DNA from: Ficedula albicollis
Taxonomy: Eukaryota > Chordata > Aves > Passeriformes > Muscicapidae
Length of the DNA stretch: 64,000 bases
Direction of reading: 5' to 3'
Assembly: GCF_000247815.1 (NCBI RefSeq)
Contig: NC_021675.1
Location: 67,484,193-67,548,192, forward strand
Part shown: positions 23,601 through 43,873 of the stretch, piece by piece
How the letters are laid out: every line of letters begins with the position of its first letter
Position numbering within the stretch: position 1 is the first letter of the stretch
Program-made: the position numbers and the translations under genes
The notes under the pieces: model-generated
What the model saw: the letters and a program-made list of their open reading frames with translations, nothing else
The model's database searches: none
What the model was told of the DNA's origin: nothing

Positions 23601-26577
23601 CAGATTAAAGCTGCCAAGAGTTGCATATAAACAGCAATATTTTTAATTTAAAAAAATAGAAAGTATTTAAGGGCTGCTGTGACAGCAGGCTGAATGGTCA
23701 GTGCAGAGCAGGCTCTCATTTTAGCTGATGCTCTGTGTTATATTCTGTATTCCTAAACTGTGTCTGGGACTAAAATCATTATCTAAACTCAGTCCATCAT
23801 CTTGAAACACAGTCCTGTATGCTGCTAGCAGCTAAAATACAGGTGGGCAGGTGAGCTGCAGAGAGGGAGAATTAAAAAATCAAGCTAAAACTTGAGGCTG
23901 TTTAGCACAGTAGATGCAAAGGGAATCACCTGCCAAGGACCCCCAGCTCAAAGCCTGCAAGTGGTCACCACACCAGGGACGTGGCAAACAAGCTCTTAAA
24001 GGTTACCACAGCTTTTTATAAAAGTGAGCTAATCTGGGCTGCTGGGTTCTCACCACCCCAGGCCTTACATAGTCCTAGGTCAGAATCATAGGCCTCATAA
24101 AAAGCCCAAAGTTCAGTATTTGAAAATAGAGGTGTTTGTGAGAATTATTATGAGACTCCAGCCAGTCAAAAAATATTCAGGTTATTTCCTTGTTAGAGCT
24201 GAAAAAAATCTCCGTGTGTTTAAACCCAAAATTTATTACTCTGCTTAGAGACAAACAATTTGGAAAGAAAACTCCATTTTTGATTGAGCATCAGCCAAAT
24301 CTCTTCCAGTTATTGCTTGGACTGCAGTCAAACAATCCTTTCTGAAATCATGCTGAGTTTTCCAGAGTGCTGACACATGAGGTCCCAGGTGAACTGCAGT
24401 GATGGGTTGTTAGTTCCACGAAAATCAGGGATCAGACTGCTTTGCTTTTTACTTGCATGTCATTGCCTGAGCTGACTTGGCCAAGATCCCTCCATATGAA
24501 TCTTTCCACACTCATCACTTTTATAATGAATATAAAAATTGGGGTGTCAGTCATGAAGTTCCTCCCAGCTGGGTAACCTCATTTAACAAACAAATCTGCC
24601 ATATGTGAAAAACAGAGCCATGAACTTAGCTCAAGTTCATTGAGCTTAACTGAATTCAAGGGAGTTCCAAATTGGGTGCTTGTGGTGCCAAGTTTATGAT
24701 TTTACATCTGGGAAAAACAGGCAAGTCTGAAAGGAAAGTGTGAGAGCTTCCATTGCTATCCCCAATAAAAGGTCCATTTGGTTATTTATTTAGAGAAACA
24801 AGGCATTGCCAGTCCTCAGCTGAGTACTTCTGCACCTGTGGGAGCAGCAGCACACAATCTGGAAAAGAGGGATCAGCAGCTCCTGAGTGACCTGAAATGC
24901 TCTGTACAAGGTAATCATCCTCTGCCAGGCTTGGGACAGCCCAGTGAGCATCCACCCCTCCTGCCCTGTGCACTCTTCCCCTCTGGAAAGTGTATTAGAA
25001 AATATCAGAAAATATATCTGAAAAGAGTGGATAATCACTGCCCTGGTGTTTTGTTTGCCCATTCCTTTTAAAGCTCACAAGCATTGTGGCCAGTCCCTGT
25101 GGAAATGCTGATGTTTCAAGTTGGAAAGAGGATGGTTAAACCAGAGTCTTTGACAGAGGCAGAAAAATCACTAATCTCTACTGCATCCCCTCAGATTCAT
25201 TCACCTTTGGGCTCTTAGGAAGTATAATCATTGTTCTCAGGTTTTCTGGAGGCTGCTTTACCTATATGAACATCCAAAATAGATCTTCTTTTAGGATTAT
25301 TAGACAAATCACTCTCCTATTTCTTTGTGTCATTTGCACCTGCTCTCCTGCATTGTGTTCAGTTACAGAGCTCAGAGTGAGGTAAAAACCAAATACAGGA
25401 CACAGGGAAGGAATTTTTTTAGGTATTTGAGAGAGAGAAAAAGTGGAATGGGCTTCCTTACAACCAATATCCCCAGGTTAATTAAAATAAACTCAAAATT
25501 GCTTTTCATTCCAAAATCAAATATTTATTTTCAAATTCTATATTGTATTAACCCTTTCATTTATTTTATTTTTTAAATTGAATTTAATTTATAAACAATT
25601 TTTACAGCACCAACATAAACCACCATGACATTTTTAATACTTATTATAAGTTTTTAATATAAATTTTCTCCTTACTTCTTAACAAGTAGTTGGAATAATT
25701 TATCCTCTTCAGATAAATTAACTCTTGAAAATATTTACTCATCTGTATGTAACTAAAATAAATAGTTGCTCAAACTCAGCACAGCTGAAGACAAAAATAA
25801 TATTTCTTCTCTTTGGCTTGTATTTGAAGAGTTATTGTGATGATCCAAATGTAAAAAAACTAGCAGTACCACCACCACCAAAATTCCTAAATAATTTAAA
25901 TTTGTTTTGTTTTGTTTTATTTGCCTCTATTTCAACAGGATCTTATATTGATTTCAATATAAGATCTTCTAACTATAATTAAGATACATTTTTTTTTTTA
26001 AACTTGAAGATGAATTCCCAAGAGAAAAATGCTCATGCTCACACTAAATCTTATTTTGGCATGCTGGAGACTCCAGTTGATAGGACTTTAGTCACTGATT
26101 TCTTTAACAGAAATACCATGACAGTCACTTCGAGAGGCATTTGTGTCAAGCTGGGAGCCAGCAAAGCACTTAACTTGCTGCATTTAATAAAATGCACTGG
26201 AATCACTGTGCCAGCCTGCAAGCCTGAACATAAGAATGTGCTCAACTGCTCTGATGAATTACAGCAGATCAGAAGTTTTATCACCACTGGAGTCAGGAGA
26301 GGTCTTCAAATTTGTCACTCCTTGCCTCTTTTCAGGCCATTGTTTAGGTGAAGCTTTACACCTGGAAGGTTTTGGTCTGTGATCCATCACTGGAAGGATG
26401 TGGAACACGAGATTGTTTGATCACTTAGTTTGAGCTTTTAAATAACAGTAATAGATTTTTGCAAGCAGTCCCCCCTTTGGCTGCCTGAGATAGTGATTTC
26501 TAGCCCAGCAGCTGCTTTGATGGAGTCACCAGCTGCACTTTTTGTCAGCAGGTCAGAAATAGGTGAGGTGTGACACC
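20673..26577. other. Unique non-coding sequence, about 5.9 kb
   Basis: AT-rich, with small homopolymers (A8 at about 22310, A12 at 23142-23153). Open frames at 21290-21684, 22738-23103 and 24778-25071 overlap others on the opposite strand and show no family resemblance. A plus-strand frame of 115 codons at 26004-26351 is among the longest non-repeat frames in the window, but it has no recognisable domain, no splice context and repeat-rich neighbours. No gene is called. Confidence 0.55.
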
Positions 26578-27241
26578 TTGGGGTCAGTCCTGCCACCAAA
26601 GCTTTAAATCTGGCTGAGCACAGAGCCATTCTGCATCCCTGGGGAATTGCTGGGTTTGGAAAGTGCCTCAGCACTTTGCTCAATCTGTGGAGTTTTGTGC
26701 CTGTCCAGTCACCCTTTGTCCCTCAGTGCCTGCAGGGTGAGTGGTTTGGGGCTTTCAAACAGAACAGAGCAGCCAGACCCTGTCTGCTTTCCCAGAGCAC
26801 AGCTGCAAGGTGTTCACTCCCCTTCATAAAACCAAAGAATTGTGGAGTGGTTTGGGCTGGGGACACCACAGAGATCACATAGGCCCAACCCCACTGCCAC
26901 AAGAGCATATTGGGGTCAGTCCTGCCACCAAAGCTTTAAATCTGGCTGAGCACAGAGCCATTCTGCATCCCTGGGGAATTGCTGGGTTTGGAAAGTGCCT
27001 CAGCACTTTGCTCAATCTGTGGAGTTTTGTGCCTGTCCAGTCACCCTTTGTCCCTCAGTGCCTGCAGGGTGAGTGGTTTGGGGCTTTCAAACAGAACAGA
27101 GCAGCCAGACCCTGTCTGCTTTCCCAGAGCACAGCTGCAAGGTGTTCACTCCCCTTCATAAAACCAAAGAATTGTGGAGTGGTTTGGGCTGGGGACACCA
27201 CAGAGATCACATAGGCCCAACCCCACTGCCACAAGAACATA
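26578..27241. repeat. 332-bp tandem duplication
   Basis: Copy 1 covers 26578-26909 and copy 2 covers 26910-27241. Both begin with TTGGGGTCAGTCCTGCCACC and end in 'cactgccacaagagcata' or 'cactgccacaagaacata', the one difference I noticed. The unit ends with a short degenerate CR1-like piece ('gtggagtggtttgggctgg'). A further CR1 fragment follows immediately. Homology between these CR1 ends may have helped the duplication. High identity also allows a false assembly duplication. Confidence 0.93.
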
Positions 27242-27243
27242 GA

Positions 27244-27482
27244 AATCACAGAATCATGGAATGGTTTGGGTTGGAAGGGACCTTAAAGAGCATTTTGTTC
27301 CAACCCCTGCCATGACCAGGGACATTTTCCACTGTCCCAGGTTGCTCCATCCAGCCTGGCCTTGGACACTTCCAGGGATCCAGGGGCAGCCACAGCTGCT
27401 CTGGGCACCCTGTGCCAGGGCTCAGCACCCCCACAGAATTTCTTCCCAGCACCATCCTAAACCTACTTCCACACTGATTTAA
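27244..27482 (-). mobile_element. CR1 LINE fragment, 3' end, antisense
   Basis: It begins with the reversed 3' terminus 'aatcacagaatcatggaatgg', followed by TTTGGGTTGGAAGGGACCTT, 'gttccaacccctgcc', 'aggttgctccatccagcc', 'cacttccagggatccagg', 'ctgctctgggcaccctg' and 'cacagaatttcttccc'. The 3' end is at the low coordinate, abutting the 332-bp duplication. The element is about 240 bp, 5'-truncated and non-coding. Confidence 0.93.
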
Positions 27483-29969
27483 TTGATGCACTGCCTTATC
27501 TCAGTGCTGTGTAAGACCTGAGCAATGCTGATGATGTCAAGGTCATTGAAGGCGTGGTTCTCCATGAAATTAATTATCCAGAGTAGGGTTTTCCCCTGAT
27601 CTCAGTGCCCCAGGAGTGAAACACAACTGCTTTTACCTGAGCATCTAATGCCAAAAGAGAGGAAAAGGTAAATCACCTCCTGTGATACTTCTCTCCAGTG
27701 CCTAGCAAAAGAGTTTAGCTAAAACACATAAATCTAGAGACAGCAGTGGCAAAATGAATTAGCTGCAAGGCCAAGGCATAAAGAATGTTTAGATACTCAG
27801 CTTCTATCAAGTTATGCAACCAGGTATATAATTATTTGGGCTTACAGGCACTTGTTGAGGTATTTTTTCATGGCAACTAATAAGACTGAAAGTAGAGATG
27901 ACTACAGAGAGAAAAAATTGAGGATGTTTTGCCTTTTTGCCATAAAATTCCATACATCCCACAGTATTTTTTTTTCCATTACTCTTTTTTATGATGAAAC
28001 ATTGAATGCAAGTGCTCTAAGAAATTCTTGCCTTACAATAGATTGAAATTGAAAAACATTAAAGTTTATGGCAATAATTCTTCAAATTATAATTGCCTCT
28101 CGGTACCAGAATTTTTTTTTGTGTGAAGCTATCAAATGTTTAATAGCAGACCTTTACATAAAAGCAATTTTATTAAACAAAATGTAAAAATACAGCTGCT
28201 TACATTATTGGCATCAATCCTTTGGAAGCTGGCTGGTAGTGCAATTACTGCTTATTTCTAGGGGAGAATAATAGAATAACTTTAGGAAATATATTATTTG
28301 ATATTTTTCAATATAATATAAATGTAAATACAAAAAAATTATTCCTGGATAAAAATGACAGGATGTAAAGAACAAAATAGTGGTTTCTAGTTTATGGCTG
28401 CAATATTCTCATCTGCTACATTTGCTCACCCTCTCCAGCAAGAGGCTGAACTGCATGGGAGAGAGTGAAAGTTGCTCTGGGAGACCCTTTGGGAAGCTGT
28501 CTCAGGGAAAAATGCTCTGCACCAGCTCATCTCTCTGCTTCTGAGTGACAGCAGACCTACATCTCAAAGAAGGAAGCCTCAACATCTCCTGGCAGCAGAC
28601 CATCTGCTCTGTAAAGCTGCAGGTCAGACTTTGCTGCAGGTGTTTCAGTTGTGTGATTGGAAATTCTCAGCAGTGATGCAGAAATCATCTTGCAGAGCCA
28701 ATGATCAGTCATTAAATTTTTCTCCTGCTGAAAAAGCCCGAACACTTTTTCATTTTTCATGTTTTAGTTAAAACACACTGGAAAGAGGAATTGGTTGTGA
28801 AGTTTGCAGCTTCCACGGATTTTATGTAGGAGCTTCAAGTTCACATCCATTCCTAAAAAAAAAAATAAAGACTGAAGTTAGTCTGATGGCAAATCACTTA
28901 ATCACTTAAAAGAGGAGTTCTTCAATAGAAACTTGTGGCTAAAGCCTGGGTTATCAGCATCTGGCAGGAAGCAGATACTTCTTACTGCATGCACTGTAGG
29001 AGAAATGCTGAAAATTACATAACTGCATCTTTTTTTCTCTTTCTTCACTGACCTTCTCATCAGACATTTCTCTTTGAATTATGAGGCTTTGCTTTTTCTT
29101 CTAAGCCCAGAGCAGAGGTCTCCCTATTCACATACCAGGAAATTCTTTTCTAAGAAGCTTGGAAATGGCTGCCTGGGCTGGACTTGGGATGTGAGAGATG
29201 CTTTTCCATGGAGGGGCAAGATGAGTGAGTGGAAGGTTCTGTGGCTCCAAGGTTTGTGAGGCACAGGATGCATCGTGTGTGTGTCTGCAGAAAAGTGCCT
29301 GTGCCAGCCATTGGACCCATTCCCAGGCTGCTCTACATCTCTTGTCTCATCAGGAATAGCTTGATTTGCTTCCCTTAATTTATTCATATTGTCAGGGATG
29401 GCACATGGACACAGAAAGCTGCTGGACATGACAAAGAAATTGCTGGATGTGGCATACAGAATTATCTCAGGATAACACAGGGTGCTGACAGAAGATGCAG
29501 AAGGGGCTGTGAGGAAGGACAGGAGTTCAGAGGTGGTGAGAGGGGAAGTTCTATCAGTAACTGGGCAAAGTCCACAGATAATGAGAGGGGAGTATTTGGC
29601 ACCTTTCTAGGAATAAAGCCTTATAGGAAAATCAAGGTAACCATGTTGCAGATAACTATTAGGATTTGTACTGTGTATTGATAAGTTTCTCTTTCTTCTT
29701 GGTCTTATTATTTCTGTGCTTCCTGTTGTTCTGTACAGTAACACTTCAATATTTATAAGTTGTATTGATTGCTTGTATTTTTTCCTGCCATACGTCAGAA
29801 CCCACCACTGCTAGAACATTAATTTGCACTGTCAAGACAAATGCACACGTGGAAAAATGAGATATTAATGAAAGCAAAACCTCAGGCTGTATGTGCCTGT
29901 ACTCAGTGGTGTAAAATGAATTGTCTAAGTTCCTCACAATTCTAGTTTTTCTTGCCTGAAAAAAAAAAA
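27483..29969. other. Unique non-coding sequence
   Basis: AT-rich with no recognisable gene. Frames at 28472-28771 and 29074-29429 occur on both strands and look random. A short A-run lies at 28855-28865. Confidence 0.55.
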
Positions 29970-30340
<371 letters not shown>

Positions 30341-31087
30341 GTGTTATAGATGAATAATAACAAGGTTTCTTCCTAATGCCTTTCATAGCTCGATGTAATG
30401 TGTACATACATCATGAAAAAAGTGAATGAAATGGAGAACTGAAAGCACTGTGGACAAAGAGGGACAACTAAACTAATCCTACTTTAAATTCTCATCAAAT
30501 ATCTTCTACCTTTTCTGTTGTTTTTGATAAACAGGCTCAAAAACAGTGGTGTGATCAGGAAAACTATGGCAAAATGAAGCCTTAAATCAAAAGAGGTTGT
30601 TAAGAGAGCAAAACCTGAATTGTTGAGGTTATGAAATATCCAAGTGCATCTGATTTTCTGAGACTTATACTTTGTATTTAGTGCAAATTTTTTAAATGAT
30701 TCAACCATATTTTCAGGATTTTGGAAAAGATGCAGGACTTGATTCCACACTGAGATGTTTGCGTCAGTGCCTGATTTTAGCTGAAAAACCACAGAGGGAT
30801 GGCCCAAATCTCAGAGCCCAGGGATGTCAAGGGTCTGCAATCCAGCTCCAAGCTGAGATCTTCCTTGCTGAGCTGGTTCCCTGGGAGTCCCCACCCTGCC
30901 ATGGAGCAGAGAGAGCAGGAGGCAAACACAGCCAGAACCTTCTCACGACCAGCTTGGTGTGAATAATTCCAGCTCAGAGGTGCCTTGTGCTCATCCTGCC
31001 TGAGTTCAGTCTGTCTCAGCCCACCAGTACAAAAATGACTTTCTATGGCCATTATTGTCACACTACATCAAATTCTTACTCTCACAC
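30341..31087. other. Unique non-coding sequence between two C runs
   Basis: About 750 bp of ordinary sequence. No gene or repeat is recognised. Overlapping frames at 30484-31061 on both strands show no known protein. Confidence 0.5.
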
Positions 31088-31390
<303 letters not shown>

Positions 31391-34300
31391 GCCAGCTGGA
31401 GAGAGAGCATAATCTTTCTAGCCAAAGACCGAAAGGAGTGAGGACAAAAGACTAATCTTTCTGCTGAAGAACTCCCTTTTTGCCAGACCTACAGAGAATT
31501 TTCTCTACTATTCCTGCCCTCAATCAGGAGGTCAACATAGCCCTGACCCTGTGCATGCTGATCTGTTCTCCTGCAGATTTAAATAAAACACCCCAAAGGA
31601 AATTCTGAAGTGGAGCCACAGACCACAGGTGATTCTTCCTTTTTAAAGTTAGTATTTAGGCAAGTACTGCAGACTTTGATTGTAAGGAGGTGGAGGTATT
31701 ATTGTGAGGTCTTGACATGAAATAGCATCTATAGATTTGGGTTAACTTCAGTGATACTCAAACTAAGGATTAAATATGTTAAAAATAGTTAAGAATAACT
31801 CATTTTATAGAGGAATAATAAGAGAAGAATAAATTGTGATGCTGTACTGAACTTGAATTTGAAATATGGTTCATTTTTAAAAAGAATCTGTGCAAGGTTG
31901 ATAGAGTTGCTGTAGAACAGAGCCTGCCATTTCAGAAATGCAATTAAGTTATCTTACTCTGTCCTCTTGGTTGTAAAATTTCCATTTAAGCAAAACACAT
32001 CTAGGCAGCACACACAGTGGGGAAAAAAAAGTCCATAAGGAGTAAGTCTGGGTAGGAACATTGGATGTCTGCTGAATATTTTGAAAGATGGATTTTTTTT
32101 CCATAGTGTGAAAGTTAATAGAAAATGATCTCCTGTTCTCAGAGAGTTCCATTAGCTTTCATTGCTAAGCCTGACCCTATGTGAAAACACATTAATGCTG
32201 GCTTTGGACTCAGTCCTTCCAATAAGGAATTCTGGTTTTATCCACAGCCATCAAAATAAAAATCCTGCAGTGGAGGCCAGAGTCCATGAAGCTGTTTAGA
32301 CAAAATATAATCGATTAATTTCATTAAAATATATGCTAATGACCCCTCCTTATTAAAAATCATATTGAAGGGAAGGTTTCAACTATAAAGACTCAGTACT
32401 ATGTAAAGTAGAAGAGATTGTCTCTCTGCAGGGACTGACTTGCAATAATGAAGGTATCATACAATTATTTGATGAGGCTGTTATTTGGACCTTTTTGAAA
32501 ATGCCTTGTTTATCTTCTCTAAAGTGCTTAGTTAGGAAAGGTTTTTCCCTCCAGGAACACAATGCTAAAATTTGCATAATGATCCTTTTTTTTTCCAGCA
32601 GTTGTAATTATTAATCTTTTATATCTCAGTCATGATGAACATGACAAAAACCCTGTAAACCTGTCTGTAATACAGTGCTGAACTATGCCCATTGCAGAGA
32701 TTAGTGTTTGGTGTGGCATCTGGCTCTGTGGACCTTGCAGGACCCAAAACTGGTTCCACACAGTTGAACCAATTATCATGTTATAAAGCATGAAAAAAAA
32801 TAATTCCTTTCAAAAAGAAGACTAATGACACTCAGCACTGCAATTTCTGTCCAGCATGGATTTCTTTCTGGTACACAGTAGCAATGTTTTTGTGAGGACA
32901 GTGTTTGAATGTAAAACCAGTGTCCAAGGATTGTTTACCAAATTGTAGCAGAACCAATTAGATAATTGTAACAGGAAACCATAGTTTGCTAGAAAAATAG
33001 TTTGTGAGAGACAGAAAAAAAAAAGCCAGAACAAGCAAGCAGTGAACAAAAAGTTTATTATAAAAAGAGGAAATGGAGTGTGGAAAAAACAGTGGTTTAA
33101 TTTCCATCTTGGAGTCAGGGACAGGAACATGAATAACCTGAAATCTTCAAAATTCCAGATGAGAACCATGAGCAAAGCTTCATTTTTTAGCCACTGCTGG
33201 GTAAGGTACCCCTTCTGCTAATTAATGGTTATTCACAGGGATTTTTGTCTAGAGTTAACAGCCTCCTACAGACTTACTTTTGCTAGTAATGTACCCTTTC
33301 TCCCTCCCAAAACAAGCCAACTGTGAATCTCCAGAGTGATCCAACATGACTCAGTTCTGTTCTAATATGGGCACAACCAAAAGCCTACATGAATATATTA
33401 CACCTATAGTTAGTATAAGTTTTTTCCTCTTAATTAAAAAGCTGTGGAAGCCTTACAACTCTCTCAGTCCTTAGTGTTTGAATCAGAAACTCTTCATCAA
33501 GTGCTTCTAAAAAATGAATCTACCTGCAGCGGAAAGAGCTGAACCATGAAAATTCAGGAACAAAATGACATTGAATCTGCTGTAATGAATAAGCACCTAA
33601 TCCAGAAATGGCTGGGAAGTTCTGGCAAAAATTCTTATTCACTTTTCATGTCCTGGTAGGTGCAGAAACAGTGAAACCTGCAGTTCTCGAGCTGTGAGCT
33701 GTCCACCAAAAAAGGCAGTACTAGTATAAGGCAGGCTGCAGCATGCAGCTGTTGTTAAACCAGGAGAGTGAGGGGAGGTTTTTGAAAGAGAGAAAAAAAT
33801 AAATTAAAAAAAAAATAAATTAAAAAAAATAAATAAATCTGCACTTGCAAGGAAAAGGGAATTTGCACACCTCCCTGCCCTTTGTACTCCCTGTTGCTCA
33901 GCTCCCCATGAGGTTATGTTGGCCAAGTTGCCATTCCATAACTCCTAGCTCAAGACTTTTACAACATTCTGTGAAAAATCAGAATGCCTGAGAGGGAATC
34001 CTGGGTTTCATTTTGAGGGCCAGGCACTCAAGAGTTTGATGCTCCAATTCACAGCTTTTAGGGACCAAAGTCTTAACTCTGGCCTCAAACCTAAGTGAAT
34101 TAATTGCATTGAAAGTTCAATATTAAACTAGTTCTTTAGCTATTGTACGTACCTCTTATTCAAGTGCAAGTCATTACCTTCATTCCACCTTTTTTAGAAA
34201 AGCAGAGAAAATATTTCTTATTCAGGCTTTAAGCAAAAATGTAAATTCAAGTACACATTTCTTCCCAGCCTTAGGACATTTTTGCTGCATGATGAACCAC

Positions 34301-36779
34301 TGCTTCAAATGCAACATTTCATTTAGAAAACAATGTAGCCACATTTTCTTATTCAAAACTATAATATTTTTCATTTCAAATTTAAACCAAAACAAGACAC
34401 TTGACCGAAGTCCTGTAGGAATGCCAAAAAAACCCACATTTTAAATGGATGTTTGGGGAGTTTGGATTTCTTCTTCCAATTGTTGACTTTTGTGCACCAA
34501 GTTTACTGTGAGAATGATACAATTATATGTATTAAATATGCTGATTTGAAGACAGCAGGATTATCTGAGCATTGCTCTTAGTTTCAACACGTCTTAAAAG
34601 AAACCAAAACAATGTTCACTTGTAAGAATGGCATGAATAAATCTGTTAAGTAGTTTAGGAAACGTTTAATTAGTGGAGCATACATAAAATTGAGTCTCTC
34701 TAACAAGGAAAATGGAAGGACTTAAATGTCATTGGCACTTTGTTGTCTCAGAATAAGAACTCTACCTGTTTTGCAGCTAAATTAAAGCCAGTTTTATTCA
34801 GAACAGGTGAAATCCTTATTCCATTAAACCGGGGGAGTGCATAAGATGTCCACAACATTGGTTCAGGATTTTACCCCTTTAGGCTTCTTAATATCTAGAG
34901 GCTTTTACAAATTATTATGTAAAACCTTGTATCTACTGCAAAATGTACTAATTTGCAGATATGGGAAGCAATCTAATTTCTCACTGTTATTATTGCAACC
35001 TGCAATTGTTGCCTAGAGAATTTGGCTGGATTGTGTATTAATTCTTCCACATGTGGATAAAGGTAAAAGCTGTTGCATAACCCATACTCTGTTTTGTGAA
35101 ATAAAATTGAACAACAGCAGCAGCAGTTAGATGCATAATGAAGATAAAGACACAATAAAAATGTAGAATAGAGAAGATGTTCCCTTGGCTGTGGCCTGGA
35201 TAAAACCTCTTGCCTAAATTGGGGCTGACATATGAAATTCAGAACTTCCTTTCAAGAAATCCTTCCATATCGTGCTGGTCAGTTTCCTTATGTAGAAGAA
35301 ATCTGATGGTTCATACAGCTATCTTAAACTACGCCTTTTCCATTAAAGAAAGTTGTATTTCCAACAGTCAAGTCCAACAACAGCTTGTAATTGGTATTTT
35401 CACAGCACACTGACCCAGACATGAAGTATCCAGGGAGATCAATCCATGAAGGGAAACCAACTTCTGCAGGGGAACTTGAGAAACTTGATTCTAAGATTGC
35501 AATTTACCATTCTGGAAAGTCAAATGCAACTTGGCATTTTCACTTGTTAAGTTTCAATACAATCTCATTTCATTCTCTACATCCATGGATCATGTCACTT
35601 CATTCTCTTTTCCCTAACCCTTCTCTCTTTTCTTCTCCCATTAAACATACACATATATTTTGTCTCTAGAGGAAGGAATCATGTCCTCAGCATATGAAAA
35701 ATAGAATTTAGAGTTTCTGTCTTTCAAAATAAGCCAATATGATTACAAACAACAAAGTCTAATCACTACTATTTAAAATCCTAGAGATATAAGTCCTTCC
35801 AAAAATGCATGAGGGTAAAGACCACATTTAAAAAATCTGATGTAATAGCTCCTTTTTCCTTATAGGCATCAATATCCATTGTTATGGATTTCAATAAAAA
35901 AAACTTTTGGTAGCATATACCAAGCTCTGTGAGATTCCTTCTGCACAGAGGACCATTCTAATAAAAATGAGCAAACAGGCAGGAAAAAAGTGTGATTGGA
36001 AATTGATTCCCAGCTGATTTATGTACATTTTCTGTCCCAGAGAAAGATGGAGAAATTAATGTTTTTAGAAGGGCACTCTCACAGTGGACAGGCTTAGAGG
36101 GCAACTGAGGATTTGTCTTCAGATCACAGGAGTGAGATGGAGCTCCTCCATCACAGAAATGGGGCTTTCCTGCTTACTCTCAGAAAAAAAGAGTAATTAG
36201 AGATATCAGAGGCAGACACTGGGACTGGATTATTATTGTTGCACTGATTGGAGGATCCTGAGAGAAAATTGCAAGCAAGCTCCTAAGTGTTGGCCAGAGA
36301 TCATATAACATTTATAAGCAGCTTCATAAAACAGGATAACTAACTGTGGAAAACAAGAAATTCAAATATTCAATGTCAATTAAAAAAATTCAAACCACAG
36401 GAAGCCAACAAAGTACCTTAAAAGACAGTTTCAAGAAGAGGAAGATAGTAGAAATATATTCACCTTATAAGTCATGCTAAAGGGAGGATAGACATCACCA
36501 AAATATAATTTTCAGCCTAGTTGCAACACTTCTTGTCTAAGAGTTCGTGATCTGAAAACCACAAGTTCAAAAGGTGTTCCAAAGAATTAAGAATTGGTGT
36601 ACCTCATTTTTACATGACTTAGAAGACATCTAAAGGAAAGGAAGAGCTTTATCAGTCAGGGGCATCCTGTCTCTCATCTTTTCTATTGTTGTAGTCTTGG
36701 ATATAAGTACAAGAACCCTTTAGAAAAAAGAAGGTTTTCTGCCCTTCTCACCTCTTCTTTCTTCAAACAGTTGTGTAGA
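31391..36779. other. Unique non-coding sequence, about 5.4 kb
   Basis: AT-rich DNA. An impure A-rich patch with AAATAAATT units sits at 33794-33838. Short frames (32822-33175 minus, 35391-35669 plus) have no recognised family. A TA-rich stretch with TAATTTCATTAAAAT at 32305-32360 could be regulatory or just composition. No gene is called. Confidence 0.55.
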
Positions 36780-37160
36780 CCTTAAAATACGAATGAAGAC
36801 CCACGGGGCCAATTTTTCAAAACGAAGAGGCTGACTTCCACCTCTTGACTTTGCCGAGTCAGAGTTCAACGAGATTCCTCTGAAGAGAAGGGAGCCCTGG
36901 GCTCACCTGTGGATCGCGAGACGGCGGTGGCCACAGGCCAGCGCTCAGGGAGCCTCTTCCAAGAGCTGCTTTGTTCTGGGGGTGGCAGAAAGTCAAACGC
37001 CTGCCTGGTTTAAAGTTTCTGAGAATGCTCAGTTCCAGCTCAGGAGCCACGTCTTGCACTGGCTGAGCTGTGCAATAGCCTTGCCCTTCTCTGGAATTTG
37101 GATTTGGGCATAAGTAAATCTCATTAATGCCGCGGATTCAAGGCCAGTGCTCGGGGGTTG
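36780..37160. promoter_or_regulatory. CpG-dense patch of unknown nature
   Basis: I count about fifteen CpG dinucleotides between 36789 and 37152, including the cluster 'gatcgcgagacggcggtgg' near 36912. The several kb around it are CpG-poor. The GC content also rises. It could be a small CpG island, an unmethylated regulatory element, or a relatively young insertion not yet decayed. A 66-codon minus-strand frame (36859-37059) lies within it but shows no recognisable domain and may be chance. The call rests on composition only. Confidence 0.35.
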
Positions 37161-37343
37161 GATGTTTCTTCTAGGTGAATCTTCCTGCACATCATTTATG
37201 GTGAGATTTAGCCCATTCCACCATATTCCAATGCTTCCCAATTTACTACTGTGAAACCTCTTACCCTGGGCCTTTTGTACACTTAAATTGGCCCCTTGAG
37301 CCAGACCTCTGCCATATTGCCATTGCACAAAACATGCCAGCCA
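37161..37343. other. Unique non-coding sequence
   Basis: Short ordinary stretch between the CpG patch and a small microsatellite; nothing recognised. Confidence 0.5.
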
Positions 37344-37398
37344 AATTCAATTCAATTATTCAATTCAATTATTCAATTCAGTTCAATTATTCAGTTAA
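37344..37398. repeat. AATTC-type short microsatellite
   Basis: Imperfect repeats of ATTCA/CAATT units ('aattcaattcaattattc' and variants) cover about 55 bases. It is a small, degenerate simple repeat. Confidence 0.85.

Positions 37399-43873
<6,475 letters not shown>

Noticed and set aside
26004..26351. 115-codon plus-strand open frame considered as a gene
   Set aside because: No family resemblance, start codon without context, single-exon frame in non-coding surroundings; could be checked by protein search but not supported here.
36530..36575. tRNA-like words ('gagttcgtgatctg', 'cacaagttcaaaagg')
   Set aside because: Spacing and stem pairing do not fit a tRNA or SINE head.
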